Part shown: piece after piece, positions 47,328 to 57,804 of the stretch | Position numbering within the stretch: position 1 is the first letter of the stretch | Layout: each line of letters begins with the position of its first letter | From: Candidatus Rickettsia kotlanii | GTDB taxonomy: Bacteria > Pseudomonadota > Alphaproteobacteria > Rickettsiales > Rickettsiaceae | Direction: 5' to 3' | Length of the DNA stretch: 64,000 bases | Assembly (NCBI GenBank): GCA_030295365.1 | Contig: AP027062.1 | Span: 764,001-828,000, forward strand | Made by a program: the position numbers and the translations under genes | Notes under the pieces: model-generated | The model's database searches: none | Told to the model about the DNA's origin: nothing | What the model saw: only the letters and a program-made list of their open reading frames with translations

Positions 47328-48671
47328 TCACGCACTAGTTAAACGCTTTATTATCTCTTCTCTATCAATCAAAGGTAAAACGCTTGCGATTTCCGGGCCT
47401 GATTCTCTAGCGGTTAAAGCAAGGCGAAGAGTTAAAAATAACTCCTTACCTTTCCTGCCTGTCACATTTGTTATTGCTTTAGTCCAAATGCTCCAGCTAT
47501 CTTTAGTGATTTCACCTTTTGGTAATAATTCTGCTGCTTGCTTTAAATATTCCTTATCTAAATTTAGATTTTCTACATTCGGAGTTTGATGGCAAATTTC
47601 CCACCAATCTTTTACATCATGTAATTTTTGCAAGTTAGGGCTTACCGATAACCAAAAATTTTCATCAATATACTCGGCATCTATTTCTTTAAGGCGTTCT
47701 TTTACTGTATCAAAATCTAAACTTATAAGTAATTTATGATTTAATCTTTCTAAATCTTTCGGCTGATAGATAGTTGGACTTTTAGAGAAACTACTTATCT
47801 CAAATTGATTTACTAGTTTCTCCATTGATTTATAAGGCAAGATTTGTGCTGATGAACCAAGTAAACTAAAAAAGCTAGCGATTGCCATAGCTTCGATCCC
47901 GAATTCTTTTCTAAGAGTTGCGATCTCAAACCCTCCAACTCTTTTAGAAATTTTCTCATCTTTATTGATTATTAAACTTAAATGCCCAAAAGTCGGAGGA
48001 GTATTATTTAAAGCCTCAAACATTTGAATTTGAATGGCGGTATTGCTAACGTGATCTTCACCCCTAATAATATGAGTAATATCATAATCAATATCGTCAA
48101 TAACTGAGCATAACATATAGGTCATACTACCGTCTGCTTTTATCACTATTGGGTCGCTTAAAGCCTGGCCGTCATATTTAACTTTGCCTTTGATCATATC
48201 ATGCCAGCTAATCGGTTCATGATTTACCAAAAATCTATAATGCGGTTTTCTTCCTTGTTCTATATATTTCTTTGCTTGCTCTTTAGTTAGATTTAAGCTA
48301 GCTCGATCATAAATCGGTGGTAAACCTTTAGATAATTGAAATTTACGCTTTAATGCTAGCTCTTCAGGAGTCTCATAGCAGGCATATAATCTTTTTTTGT
48401 CTAGTAATAGATTTTTGATTGTATCATATCTACTTAAACGACTTAATTGATTAAATGTCTGATCCCAATTAATTTTTAAAAATTTTAAATCTTCCTCGAT
48501 AGCATCTTTATATTCCTGTTTACTACGTTCTAAATCCGTATCGTCAAATCTTAAAATGAACTGTCCGTTATGCTTCTTTGCATATAGCCAGTTAAGCAAT
48601 GCTACCCTGATATTCCCAACGTGTAACATACCGGTCGGTGACGGAGCAAATCGTGTTATAACTTTTGTCAT
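47328..48671 (-). CDS. gltX: Glutamyl-tRNA synthetase
   Basis: It charges tRNA-Glu. Rickettsiae usually have two gltX genes, and this may be either of the pair. The 447-residue protein has the class I HIGH-like motif [20 protein letters not shown] (residues 9-28), the conserved [13 protein letters not shown], and the KMSKS-like loop [14 protein letters not shown] (near residue 240). [29 protein letters not shown] is the usual central signature. The last residues overlap the family B flank. Discriminating versus non-discriminating use of tRNA-Gln cannot be judged here. Confidence 0.95.
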   Translation of the reverse strand: MTKVITRFAPSPTGMLHVGNIRVALLNWLYAKKHNGQFILRFDDTDLERSKQEYKDAIEEDLKFLKINWDQTFNQLSRLSRYDTIKNLLLDKKRLYACYETPEELALKRKFQLSKGLPPIYDRASLNLTKEQAKKYIEQGRKPHYRFLVNHEPISWHDMIKGKVKYDGQALSDPIVIKADGSMTYMLCSVIDDIDYDITHIIRGEDHVSNTAIQIQMFEALNNTPPTFGHLSLIINKDEKISKRVGGFEIATLRKEFGIEAMAIASFFSLLGSSAQILPYKSMEKLVNQFEISSFSKSPTIYQPKDLERLNHKLLISLDFDTVKERLKEIDAEYIDENFWLSVSPNLQKLHDVKDWWEICHQTPNVENLNLDKEYLKQAAELLPKGEITKDSWSIWTKAITNVTGRKGKELFLTLRLALTARESGPEIASVLPLIDREEIIKRLTSA

Positions 48672-48690
48672 AAATAAGTAATTTTATTAA

Positions 48691-48773
48691 TTGTCATCCC
48701 GTGGCTTGACCACGGGATCTTGTATCACAAGCCTGTGTCCTGAGACCCCGTGATCAAGTCACGGGGGTGACAC
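48691..48773. repeat. Family C palindromic repeat, copy 3
   Basis: ttgtcatcccgtggcttgac ... cacgggggtgac, with nested palindromes cccgtggcttgaccacggg and ccccgtgatcaagtcacgggg. It separates the same-strand topA and gltX genes. Confidence 0.85.
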
Positions 48774-48781
48774 TAAACCAT

Positions 48782-51112
48782 TTACACCTGTTTCTTTTCT
48801 AATTTTGCTTTATTCTCTTCAATTAGCTTCATCGCATCATCTAAGCTTAAATTTAGAAAATCATATTTTTTTTGCACCGAAATAAATTTACCCATATATT
48901 TTATGTAAGGACCGAATTTACTGTATCCTATCATAATTTCTTCGTTGCTATCTTTATGAACACCTATTTTTAGCGGTAAGCTTAGAAGCTTTAATGCTAT
49001 ATCAAGTGTAATATCATTTTGGTTCAAGCTAGCAGGCACGGGGCTACGTTTCGGCTTTACTTTGCCTTCTTGTTCGCCAAGTTGAATATAAGATCCATAA
49101 GGTCCTTTTTTCAGATATATTTCTACTCCGTCTTTATCCGTACCTAAAACTTTATTCTCATTAGGCATAGCGGCAGGCTCGCCTTCATTCTCGTTATTAT
49201 CGTTACCGCTAACAATAGATTTTCTAAAAGTACATTCAGGGTAATTACTACATGCTAAAAACGCTCCGAACCTACCAAGCTTTAAGCTAAGCTCGCCCGT
49301 GTTACATGAAGGACAAACTTTAGATTCTTTATTCTCACCGAACAGATGATAATCAAGGGCTTTCTGTACATAGCTAATAATCTCGGTTATTTTCTGCTCG
49401 TTTACTGATTCAATATTATGGTTAAAACCGCTCCAAAAATTATTTAAAGCAGCTTTCCATTCAAGTTTGCCAGCTGCTATTTCGTCTAACTCGTTTTCAA
49501 GTTCTGCAGTAAAATCATATTCAACGTATTTTTTGAAGAAACCGACTAAAAATACCGTTACCAAACGTCCAAGTTCTTCAGGTATAAATCGTTTTTTCTC
49601 AAGAGCAACATATTTTCGATTTTGTAAAACCGATAAAATACTAGTATAGGTCGAAGGACGACCAATCCCAAGCTCTTCAAGTTTTTTCACTAAACTTGCT
49701 TCTGAATATCTGGGAGGCGGTTCGGTAAAATGTTGATTTGGAATAACTTCTGTAGTTTTAAGTAGCTCTTGTTCTTTTAAAGGCGGTAGCATTTTATTTT
49801 CTTCTTCAGCTTTATCGTCCACACTTTCACGATAAACCTTATAAAATCCGTCAAAGGCTATAGTCGATCCGTGTGCTTTTGCCAAATATTCTTTATTTTC
49901 CGAAGCTAAATTTGCAACTACCAAATCCATTATAACATTTTCCATTTGGCAGGCTATAGTTCTTTTCCAAATCAACTCATAAAGCTTATAATAATCCTTT
50001 TCTAGCTTTTCTTTTAAGCTATCAGGAGTATAAGTAATATTTGTGGGTCTTATTGCTTCATGAGCTTCTTGAGCATTTTTTACTTTGGATTTATAAATTC
50101 TAGGGCTAGTCGGTAAATATTTATCGCCGTAACTTTTATCGATTAACTTACGTATATCTGTTATTATATCATTTGATAATGTAACACCGTCGGTTCTCAT
50201 ATAAGTAATAAGTCCTATAGTTTCCTTACCTATATCAACACCCTCATAAAGTTTTTGTGCTATTTGCATAGTCTTTTTAGCACTAAAACCTAATTTTCTT
50301 GCTGCTTCTTGTTGTAGTGATGAAGTAATAAAAGGAGGTTGTGGTTGACGTTTTTGTTGTTTTTTTTCTATCTTATCAACATGAAATTTTTGAGATTTTA
50401 ATTTTTTGGTTAAATCTTTGGCGTTTTTTTCGTTAATAATTGAGAATTTTTCTAACTTCTGATCGTTTATGTGAGTCAATGTAGCAGTAAATAGTTCATT
50501 ATTACTATTTTGCATTTTAAGGCTAATATCCCAATATTCTTCTGACTTAAAACGCTCTATTTCATCTTCTCGCTCACATATTAATCGCAGAGCCACGGAC
50601 TGCACACGTCCTGCTGATTTACATCCCGGTAACTTACGCCATAAAAGAGGTGAAAGGGTAAAGCCGACTAAATAGTCTAAAGCTCTTCTTGCTTGTTGGG
50701 CATTTACTAAGTTAGTGTCAAGTTTCCTAGGGTTTTCAACGGCATGAATAATTGCTTTTTTAGTGATTTCGTTAAATGCTACCCTTTTGAAAAAATCATC
50801 GGATTTAACTTGATTCTTTTCTTTTATTACCTCTGCAACATGCCATGAGATAGATTCACCCTCACGATCAGGATCGGTTGCAAGATATACTGCATCAGCT
50901 TTTTTAGCATCTTTAACTATGGCATCTACATATTTACCGGCTTGATCAGAAATATCATATTTCATTGCAAAATTTTCATCAGGTAACACCGAGCCTTTTT
51001 TAGAAGGTAAATCTCTAATATGACCGAATGATGCAATGACCTTAAACTCATCACCTAAATATTTATTTATCGTTTTTGCCTTTGCTGGCGATTCTACTAT
51101 TACTAATTTCAT
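48782..51112 (-). CDS. topA: DNA topoisomerase I (type IA)
   Basis: It relaxes negative supercoils. The 776-residue protein has the TOPRIM start (LVIVESPAKAKTINKYLG, and YLATDPDREGESISWHVAE with the acidic metal site), the active-site Tyr in IGLITYMRTDGVTLS (near residue 303), GRPSTYTSILSVLQNRKYV, and a C-terminal zinc ribbon (CPSCNTG...FLACSNYPEC). A further C-terminal repeat region is rich in Lys. The dprA relic lies directly upstream, the common dprA-topA gene order. Confidence 0.97.
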   Translation of the reverse strand: MKLVIVESPAKAKTINKYLGDEFKVIASFGHIRDLPSKKGSVLPDENFAMKYDISDQAGKYVDAIVKDAKKADAVYLATDPDREGESISWHVAEVIKEKNQVKSDDFFKRVAFNEITKKAIIHAVENPRKLDTNLVNAQQARRALDYLVGFTLSPLLWRKLPGCKSAGRVQSVALRLICEREDEIERFKSEEYWDISLKMQNSNNELFTATLTHINDQKLEKFSIINEKNAKDLTKKLKSQKFHVDKIEKKQQKRQPQPPFITSSLQQEAARKLGFSAKKTMQIAQKLYEGVDIGKETIGLITYMRTDGVTLSNDIITDIRKLIDKSYGDKYLPTSPRIYKSKVKNAQEAHEAIRPTNITYTPDSLKEKLEKDYYKLYELIWKRTIACQMENVIMDLVVANLASENKEYLAKAHGSTIAFDGFYKVYRESVDDKAEEENKMLPPLKEQELLKTTEVIPNQHFTEPPPRYSEASLVKKLEELGIGRPSTYTSILSVLQNRKYVALEKKRFIPEELGRLVTVFLVGFFKKYVEYDFTAELENELDEIAAGKLEWKAALNNFWSGFNHNIESVNEQKITEIISYVQKALDYHLFGENKESKVCPSCNTGELSLKLGRFGAFLACSNYPECTFRKSIVSGNDNNENEGEPAAMPNENKVLGTDKDGVEIYLKKGPYGSYIQLGEQEGKVKPKRSPVPASLNQNDITLDIALKLLSLPLKIGVHKDSNEEIMIGYSKFGPYIKYMGKFISVQKKYDFLNLSLDDAMKLIEENKAKLEKKQV

Positions 51113-51126
51113 CTACTTATTATAAA

Positions 51127-52205
51127 CTAATGTAATGATACTTTGTTACCGGTGTAACGCATTACTATCCCGGCGAGTTCTAATTCGAATATTACCGTAT
51201 ATTAGGAAGCGGTAATTCTATTTCTTTTTGTAAATATTCAAAGTCTATGGGTACTGCTGATAATAATTCCAATATAGCAGTACGCTCCTTTTATGACGGT
51301 TCTTTAACATATCTCGTATTTACTGTTCCTAGCTCAACAAAATCCTTAAATAATCCATCATCTTTTTTCATAAATTCTTCATATTGTGGTAAATTAGCTA
51401 CAATATCGTCTACTGATTCCATTAAATATGCTCCCTCTCTAATCAATTTATTTGTACCTTGACATCTTGGATCTAAAGGAAAGCCAGGAATGGCAAATAT
51501 TTCCCTATTTTGTTCAAGTGCAAATTTTGCAGTTATTAATGAACCGGATTTTAAGCTTGCTTCTATTACCACTACTCCTAAGGCTAGTCCCGATATTATC
51601 CTATTACGCTGTGGAAAATGTTCCCCAAGCGGGGTAGGGCCGATAGGTGTAACTCAGCTAATATTAAACCTTCTTTTGCTAAATTTTCAAATAGTTTTTT
51701 ATTTTCCGGTGGATATATATGATTAATACCGCCTGCAATAACTCCGATAGTTGATGTACGTTGCTATTTATTCCTCGTGCTAATCCTGAACGGTTATATA
51801 ACCTTTACTAAATCATTTGCAATTTTATGAGCAAAGCTTCTCCCGTTTGCAGCAGTGTTTTTTGCACCTAATATTGCAACGCATTTATTTTTAATAACTC
51901 TATATTACCTTGATAGCTTAATATTGGCGGTGGATCATAAATTTCAAGTAATAATTTATTCCGGAGATTTATATGTGATGATCTTAGCATTGTCTTTTTC
52001 GAGAAGCTCTAACTCTTTTTCAGTATCGCTTTTACTGACAATTTTAATTGGTTTTGATTTTCCGTTTCGCAATGAAAAATCTGGAACGTTATCTATGATA
52101 GTTGCTACATCACCAAATAATTTAATTAAACTAAAGAAAGTTTTAGGGCTGGTATTTCACTCCTAATAAGACATAAAATATTAATTGTTTCAATATTATA
52201 AAATA
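51127..52205 (-). pseudogene. dprA: Decayed dprA (DNA-processing protein A)
   Basis: On the minus strand the pieces follow the order of DprA. The N-terminal part reads PKTFFSLIKLFGDVATIIDN and SDTEKELELLEKDNAKIITY. It is followed by KLLLEIYDPPPILSYQGN-like sequence broken by stops, then NTAANGRSFAHKIANDLVKV, STIGVIAGGINHIYPPENKK, a frame change into [20 protein letters not shown] and [20 protein letters not shown], and the Rossmann ending [20 protein letters not shown]. The winged-helix tail remains as ILELLSAVPIDFEYLQKEIE and VIFELELAGIVMRYTGNKVS. Several frameshifts and stops make it dead. DprA protects single-stranded DNA in natural transformation. Confidence 0.93.
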
Positions 52206-52278
52206 TTTTAGAAGCAGAAAATAATTCCTCAACATTACTAGACAAGCTACTACGGTAGGACAGTTCCCCACTTATATA

Positions 52279-52881
52279 TTACAGCTTCTCTGCATGTGAG
52301 CTTAAATAATGTGCTATACCTTCATGTGATGGGGTAATTGCTTCCTCACCTTTATGCCAGCCGGCAGGACAAACTTCGCCATGCTTTTGATGATGAGTTA
52401 AAGCATCGATTACTTTTAATGTATAATTAATATCACGACCGATAGGTAAGTCGTTAATTAGCATGTGACGTACTATGAAATCCTTATCGATTAAAAAAGT
52501 TCCACGCAAAGCAACACCATCTTCATTAAGTACATTGTATTTTGAAGAAATATCCTTTTTTATATCGGAAACCATTGGGAATTGTACTTGTCCAAGTCCG
52601 CCTTTATTATGCGGAGTATTTTTCCAAGCTAAATGGCTAAAATGAGAATCGACGCTAACAGCTATTACTTTAGTACGTCTTTCGGTAAATTCACCAAGCT
52701 TATTGTGAAATGCTATAATTTCCGATGGACAAACAAAAGTAAAATCTAGGGGATAAAAAAATAACACTATATTATCCCCTGCAGCATAATCGCTAAGTTT
52801 AAACTTAGCGTCTACATTATTATTAGGCATAATAGCTTTAGCTGTAAAATCCGGAGCAATTTTGCCGACAAATACTGACAT
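52279..52881 (-). CDS. ahpC: Peroxiredoxin (AhpC/TSA, typical 2-Cys)
   Basis: It reduces hydrogen peroxide and organic peroxides. The 200-residue protein has the peroxidatic Cys in FYPLDFTFVCPSEIIAF (near residue 51) and the resolving Cys in HGEVCPAGWHKGEEA (near residue 171), so it is a typical 2-Cys enzyme. VSVDSHFSHLAW and GTFLIDKDFIVRHMLINDLP are family signatures. The single-copy context gives no reductase partner. Confidence 0.94.
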   Translation of the reverse strand: MSVFVGKIAPDFTAKAIMPNNNVDAKFKLSDYAAGDNIVLFFYPLDFTFVCPSEIIAFHNKLGEFTERRTKVIAVSVDSHFSHLAWKNTPHNKGGLGQVQFPMVSDIKKDISSKYNVLNEDGVALRGTFLIDKDFIVRHMLINDLPIGRDINYTLKVIDALTHHQKHGEVCPAGWHKGEEAITPSHEGIAHYLSSHAEKL

Positions 52882-52962
52882 ATTTATAACCTTTTATTAA
52901 TTAATAATCTGATATGATATATAAAACTAATTATTATTACAATAATAAATCTTTATAAATTG

Positions 52963-53898
52963 CTACTTATCTATTTTTGTTCCCGAAGAAGCTTTTAATT
53001 GGTTAAATATAGTTAACGCTCCGGTGATAAAACTACTAGGTTCTGAAAGATTTGCAGGTAAAATTACGGTGTTGGTATCTTTAGCCAAATTACCGAATGC
53101 ACTAATATATTGCTCAGCTATTTTAAGAGCTACTGCATCACTTCCTCCCGTTTTTTGTATGGCAGTTGCGACAATCTCAATACTATTTGCTGTAGCGGTA
53201 GCGACTAAGCCTATTGCTTCAGCTTCACCTTTTGCCCTGTTAACTTGATCTGTATAAGAAGCTTCTGAATTCAGTACGATTTGTGCTTTTTCACCTTCTG
53301 CATGGTTAATTTTTGCTTGTCTATTACCTTCCGACTCTAGAATTTGAGCTCTTTTTTGACGCTCTGCTGCTACCTGCAATTCCATAGCTTTAAGTATAGT
53401 TTGTGGAGGTTGAATATCTTTAATTTCATAACGCATACATTGTATGCCCCAATTTATAGCAGCCTGATTAATAGCTGCTACAATTGCTACGTTTAAAGTT
53501 TCGCGCTCTTCAAAAGTCCTATCTAAAGGGAGTTTACCGATTTCCGAACGCATAGTAGTTTGAGCAAGCTGTGTTATGGCATAGTAAGGATTATTAACAC
53601 CATAAGATGCTGCCATTGGATCAATGATCTTAACATATAAAACACCGTCTATAGATAATGTTACGTTATCGTTTGAAATAGCTGTTTGAGCGGTAACGTC
53701 TATTGCTTCTTCTTTTAAAGTATGTTTGTATGCTACTCTCTGAATGACAGGGATGAGTAAATTTAAGCCAGGCTGCAGTACCTTATCGAATTTTCCAAGT
53801 TTTTCTACTACCCATGCTTGTTGTTGTGGTACAACTTTAACCATTTGTATTATAACTAAAATCGCTATAATACTGAAAATTAATAATGCATATTCCAT
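52963..53898 (-). CDS. SPFH/stomatin-family membrane protein (QmcA-like)
   Basis: A membrane-scaffold protein of the stomatin/prohibitin type. The 311-residue protein has one N-terminal helix (ALLIFSIIAILVIIQMVKVV), then VPQQQAWVVEKLGKFDKVLQPGLNLLIPV and the SPFH domain with AISNDNVTLSIDGVLYVKII, a helical region AAERQKRAQILESEGNRQAK, and KAEAIGLVATA-like heptads. No NfeD partner is adjacent. The role in Rickettsia is unknown, and by analogy it may control membrane proteases. Confidence 0.9.
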   Translation of the reverse strand: MEYALLIFSIIAILVIIQMVKVVPQQQAWVVEKLGKFDKVLQPGLNLLIPVIQRVAYKHTLKEEAIDVTAQTAISNDNVTLSIDGVLYVKIIDPMAASYGVNNPYYAITQLAQTTMRSEIGKLPLDRTFEERETLNVAIVAAINQAAINWGIQCMRYEIKDIQPPQTILKAMELQVAAERQKRAQILESEGNRQAKINHAEGEKAQIVLNSEASYTDQVNRAKGEAEAIGLVATATANSIEIVATAIQKTGGSDAVALKIAEQYISAFGNLAKDTNTVILPANLSEPSSFITGALTIFNQLKASSGTKIDK

Positions 53899-53970
53899 AA
53901 TTCAATACCTTTTTTATTTCCACTCTATATTATTTTTAATTATAAAAAAAGGATTTAAGTTAAATGGTAC

Positions 53971-54190
53971 TTAATTATATATTTTTCTATCACTCAAATG
54001 GGTTTCTTTGAGTAAAGAAAAAATGCTTGAATATTCTTCAAGTTGTTCATTTACATTTTTTATCTTATTTAAAGCGCTATTAAAATCTTTCTGCAATAAA
54101 TACGTTTCAGCAACTTTATTTTATTCTAGTGTTTTAAGTAAAATACTAAAATCTATAATAAGAGTCGTCTAGTTTAGGTATATCAGACAT
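53971..54190 (-). pseudogene. Broken small helical protein gene
   Basis: It starts MSDIPKLDDSYY, is frameshifted, and reads IDFSILLKTLE, then a TAA, then NKVAETYLLQKDFNSALNKI and KNVNEQLEEYSSIFSLLKET, and ends LSDRKIYN. The piece would be about 72 residues, an Asn/Lys-rich coiled coil. No family is recognised. It is the only content of the gap between the SPFH and phosphoethanolamine-transferase genes. Confidence 0.5.
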
Positions 54191-54256
54191 AATAATAAAT
54201 CATATAATTATTGAGTTCTTAGTTTATATACAAATTTTTTAATAATTCAATAATTT

Positions 54257-55825
54257 TTAATTAGATTTACATATACTTAAGTCTTTATCTATTATGTCGG
54301 AATCTATATTTAAACAGTCAAGGATTGAATGAAATACATAATCATGGCTAATTTCGGTATTAGCATAATTTTTAATTGAAGATACTGATTTAGGATATTT
54401 GGCTTGAAAATCATCTGATACCCAAACTATAAGAGGTACGGTTATTTGTTCTGCAAGTAGTGGACCGCCGTGACCGTAATAACCATTTTCTCCGAGGGAC
54501 TCGCCGTGATCAGATACATATAATAAAAATGCATTTTTATCTTTAAGCAAATCTATTAAATTAGATAAAAAAAAATCGGTATATAAAATAGAGTTATCAT
54601 AACTGTTAACTAAAGCAAGCTTATCGCAATCACTTGCATCTCCCTTAACCTTAATAGGACAGGTAGGGGTAAAATACTCAAACTCTTTTGGATATCTCGC
54701 ATTATAGTTCCAATGGCTGCCGGAAGTGTGAACTACTAAAAATTGTTTCTCTGAGTTTGTTATTATTTCTTTTATAAAAGGCAATATTTTTTCATCATGA
54801 TCATTTAAAGAAAATAGGGTAGAGCCGCCCGGTACTATAGTAAAATTAACGTCATTATATATATTACTGAGGTCAAAATTTGCAAAACTTCTCATTAAAG
54901 TTTGAGTACCGATCCAGGTAGTATTAAAGCCAAGATTTGTTAAAATTGATAAAAAGCTGTTCTCTTGTCTACTATTTTCAATTTGACTTGCAGGATAACG
55001 TGAAAGTAACGACGGTACGGAAAGATAGGTAAGGTTAGAAGAAGATTTAGCTTTGAAAGAAATTAGGTTTTGAGTAGTCTTTAAGTAAGGAGTCGTATCT
55101 CTTTCATAACCGTTAATACCGAAATGATCAAATCTTGCTGATTCGCCTATAACTAAAACACCGATAATATCTTTATCTGACTTATCTATAAAGTTATATT
55201 GTTTGCTAATATCTATACATGCATAATTTTTATCACCGAAATTTCCGGCAAAATTAAGGTAGCTATTATGTAAATACTGAATGGGAAAATAATTTTTTAG
55301 TATCTTAAATGAAGGAGTAATAATATTATATACAAAAATAAGTAAGCAAGCGGCAGATAATAGTTTTGTTACGAATGATTTAGAATTTTCGGCGGCAAAA
55401 GATTTGAGAGTATAAAAACAGGTAAAAAGGCAAAAAATTATCCATATTATTAACTTAATGCTGGTTAATTCATAAACTTCGTTTAAATCCGTTGAGAAAA
55501 AACTACCTATTACTTGTTTAGTAGGATTGACTTTGAAGAAATAAATGTAATAACTAGCAATAGCAGATGTTATAAATAAAAACCCTACGCCGATTTTTAA
55601 CACTAATCTATGTACGCTAAAACCGAAAAATGCTATAAAAGAAAATATATAGATATAGCAAAAATCTTTTGATAACTCTAATATCCCTCTAAAGATTGTT
55701 GCTTTATAATAATCAAATTTATAAATCAATATTGCGGTATTAAATAATAAACAATAAATAAAGGCTAAAATCGTCGATAATTTAATTAATTTCGTATCTA
55801 AATGTTTCTGAATAGTTTTTAGCAT
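54257..55825 (-). CDS. Phosphoethanolamine transferase-like (EptA family) membrane protein
   Basis: The 522-residue protein has five hydrophobic N-terminal segments (residues about 15-175) and a periplasmic sulfatase-fold domain. Motifs of the family are IIGVLVIGESARFDHFGINGYERDTTPYL (which holds the Glu metal ligand, with the later Thr as nucleophile), TSGSHWNYNARYPKEFEYFT, and LYVSDHGESLGENGYYGHG, which provides the Asp-His pair. EptA-type enzymes add phosphoethanolamine to lipid A, and relatives act on other glycans. The likely target here is lipid A or the O-antigen core, but this is an inference. Confidence 0.85.
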   Translation of the reverse strand: MLKTIQKHLDTKLIKLSTILAFIYCLLFNTAILIYKFDYYKATIFRGILELSKDFCYIYIFSFIAFFGFSVHRLVLKIGVGFLFITSAIASYYIYFFKVNPTKQVIGSFFSTDLNEVYELTSIKLIIWIIFCLFTCFYTLKSFAAENSKSFVTKLLSAACLLIFVYNIITPSFKILKNYFPIQYLHNSYLNFAGNFGDKNYACIDISKQYNFIDKSDKDIIGVLVIGESARFDHFGINGYERDTTPYLKTTQNLISFKAKSSSNLTYLSVPSLLSRYPASQIENSRQENSFLSILTNLGFNTTWIGTQTLMRSFANFDLSNIYNDVNFTIVPGGSTLFSLNDHDEKILPFIKEIITNSEKQFLVVHTSGSHWNYNARYPKEFEYFTPTCPIKVKGDASDCDKLALVNSYDNSILYTDFFLSNLIDLLKDKNAFLLYVSDHGESLGENGYYGHGGPLLAEQITVPLIVWVSDDFQAKYPKSVSSIKNYANTEISHDYVFHSILDCLNIDSDIIDKDLSICKSN

Positions 55826-55860
55826 AAATAATAATTAATAAAGTAATTTTTATAACTATC

Positions 55861-56325
55861 ATGATCATAAAAAATCTTCAAGAATTTTATCGGCTTTTAA
55901 TACCAAATGCTCCACTTATCGCTATTGATTACGGAAGCAAAAAATTAGGAATTGCATTATCTAATCAAGAACGTAGTATTGCTATGCCCTTAAATACTAT
56001 AACCGAGATAAATAAAAAAATTGTTATTACTTCCTTGCTTAATATCATCGAGAAATATAAAGTTTGCGGTGTTATAATAGGTCTACCGATTGATATGAGC
56101 GGAGCAGTAACGGAGCAAACAAATATAGTGATGAAATTTGCTGAAGAGCTAGCAAGATTTATAAACTTGCCTATATATTTACAAGATGAAAGATTAACTA
56201 CCAAAGCTGCAAATAATTTCCTTAAATCATTTGGAGTAAAAAGAAAAGACCGTAATAATAACGATGATGTAGTAGCTGCTAGTATGATTCTTGAAACCGT
56301 GCTTGATTCTATAAAAAATATTTAA
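55861..56325 (+). CDS. ruvX: Putative pre-16S rRNA nuclease RuvX/YqgF
   Basis: A small RNase H-fold nuclease that finishes 16S rRNA or resolves Holliday-type junctions. The 154-residue protein has [28 protein letters not shown] (first Asp at residue 20), [40 protein letters not shown] and the C-terminal [12 protein letters not shown]. It is divergently transcribed from the phosphoethanolamine-transferase gene with a gap of about 35 bp. Confidence 0.93.
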   Translation: MIIKNLQEFYRLLIPNAPLIAIDYGSKKLGIALSNQERSIAMPLNTITEINKKIVITSLLNIIEKYKVCGVIIGLPIDMSGAVTEQTNIVMKFAEELARFINLPIYLQDERLTTKAANNFLKSFGVKRKDRNNNDDVVAASMILETVLDSIKNI

Positions 56326-56349
56326 TTAGGAATGACATAAAAAGGTCTA

Positions 56350-56668
56350 TGCAACAAAGCCAAGAATAAATTACCTTCTATTTCACCGGGACAAATTTTA
56401 CTAGCAGAATTTATGGAACCTATGGGGATTAGTCAAAGCAAACTTGCTCATGATATTGATGTACCCGTTACTAGGATCAATAATATAATTAAGCATCATC
56501 GTTCAATTGCTACTGATACAGACCTTCGTTTGGGTAAGTATTTATAATATTAAGCCTCATTGGTGGATGAATATGCAAGACCAATATGATTTAGAGCTTG
56601 CAGAAGATGCAGGTTGGAAAATTACAGAAGATAGAATAAGAACCTTTTCTATGGCAAGTTATTATTGA
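56350..56668 (+). pseudogene. Broken HigA/VapI-type antitoxin (XRE family)
   Basis: The reading LPSISPGQILLAEFMEPMGI is followed by SQSKLAHDIDVPVTRINNII, KHHRSIATDTDLRLGKYL, then a stop and frame change, and then NIKPHWWMNMQDQYDLELAE and AGWKITEDRIRTFSMASYY. This is the HigA pattern: the 'GEIL.EEFL.PMGIS...LA...VP..RI..I' helix-turn-helix and 'FWMNLQ..YDL' tail. There is no ATG in a sensible place and there is one internal frameshift. No toxin gene is seen beside it. Confidence 0.78.
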
Positions 56669-56758
56669 TAACTCAATATTGTTACGCACTCAAAACACTA
56701 TTGTAAAGATATATTATTTATGATAGAACCGATTCGGTAAAAATAAATAAAATATACT

Positions 56759-57625
56759 ATGAAAATATTAATTTTGGGTGTTACCGGTATGCTGGGTAAT
56801 AGCATATTCAGGTTTTTAAGTAGTGATAAAAATAGTGATAAAAAATTTGACATTTTTGCAACAGCCCGAAATAATTCAGCTCGTTCTTACTTTTCTAAGG
56901 ATTTATCCGATAAATTAATTACAAATGTAGATGTTGAGAACCATGATGCGTTAGTTGAGGTATTTAATCAAACAAAACCCGATATGGTAATAAATTGTAT
57001 AGGGCTTGTAAAACAATTAGCAGATGCTAATGACCCGTTAAAAGCATTACCGATAAATAGTTTGCTGCCTCATAGGCTAGCTAATTTATGTAAGCTAGCT
57101 AATTCAAGGTTAATCCATATTAGCACTGATTGTGTGTTTTCAGGAAAAAAAGGTAATTATAAGGAAAGCGATTTTTCTGACTGTTATGACCTTTACGGTC
57201 GTTCAAAATTTCTTGGTGAGGTAGATTATCCGCATGCTATCACATTGCGTACTTCCATTATAGGTCATGAGCTAGCAGGCAATAGAAGCTTAATCAATTG
57301 GTTTTTAAGTGCAGAAGGTTCAGTGAAAGGGTTTGAGAAAGCTATTTATTCAGGATTCCCGACAGTAGAGCTTGCAAGAATAATAAGGGATTTTGTGTTA
57401 CCTAATAAAGAGTTGCGCGGGCTTTATCATGTTGCCTCAAAACCGATTAATAAGTTAGAATTGTTAAAATTAGTAGCAGAAATATATAATAAAGAAATCG
57501 ATATTATTTCGTCAGATGAGCTTGTAATAGATCGTTCACTAGATAGCACTCGTTTTAATGAGGTGACAGGATATACGCCTCCTGAATGGCGTGAGCTTAT
57601 AAAGCGTATGTGTGAGTTTAAGTAA
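56759..57625 (+). CDS. NAD-dependent sugar reductase of O-antigen synthesis (RmlD/FnlB-like)
   Basis: The 288-residue SDR protein starts KILILGVTGMLGNSIFRFL (Rossmann motif) and has the YxxxK pair in YDLYGRSKFLGE near residue 145 and LIHISTDCVFSGKKGNY. It belongs to the dTDP-4-dehydrorhamnose reductase group. Next to capD and wecB, the order reductase-dehydratase-epimerase resembles FnlB-FnlA-FnlC, which makes UDP-N-acetyl-L-fucosamine, or the variant path to UDP-QuiNAc. Rickettsial O-antigen is reported to contain quinovosamine and rhamnose-type sugars, so a role there is likely but inferred. Confidence 0.8.
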   Translation: MKILILGVTGMLGNSIFRFLSSDKNSDKKFDIFATARNNSARSYFSKDLSDKLITNVDVENHDALVEVFNQTKPDMVINCIGLVKQLADANDPLKALPINSLLPHRLANLCKLANSRLIHISTDCVFSGKKGNYKESDFSDCYDLYGRSKFLGEVDYPHAITLRTSIIGHELAGNRSLINWFLSAEGSVKGFEKAIYSGFPTVELARIIRDFVLPNKELRGLYHVASKPINKLELLKLVAEIYNKEIDIISSDELVIDRSLDSTRFNEVTGYTPPEWRELIKRMCEFK

Positions 57626-57647
57626 ATTATCATTTATAGGCTTGTAC

Positions 57648-57735
57648 ACGGAATTCAGTATAAAGTGAGATAAATCGAGCTTTTTATGTTTGTATTTTTT
57701 TTATAACTGGACCCTGTGGACAAGCTACAGGATGA
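57648..57735. repeat. Family C repeat, degenerate copy 4
   Basis: Left arm cacggaattcagtataaag and right arm ccctgtggacaagctacagg atgact, weaker inverted repeats than other copies. It separates the reductase from capD. Confidence 0.5.
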
Positions 57736-57804
57736 CTACCTTAGAGTGTTTCTCGGTTGACACAATGACAGAATGAATAATAACAAAATAGGTGTTTATA
57801 TATA

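Noticed and set aside
47149-47589. 146-residue plus-strand open frame
   Set aside because: It covers a repeat and the antisense of gltX, with no conserved content.
51247-52166. Several short plus-strand open frames
   Set aside because: All are shadows of the dprA relic on the minus strand, which reads as DprA piece by piece.
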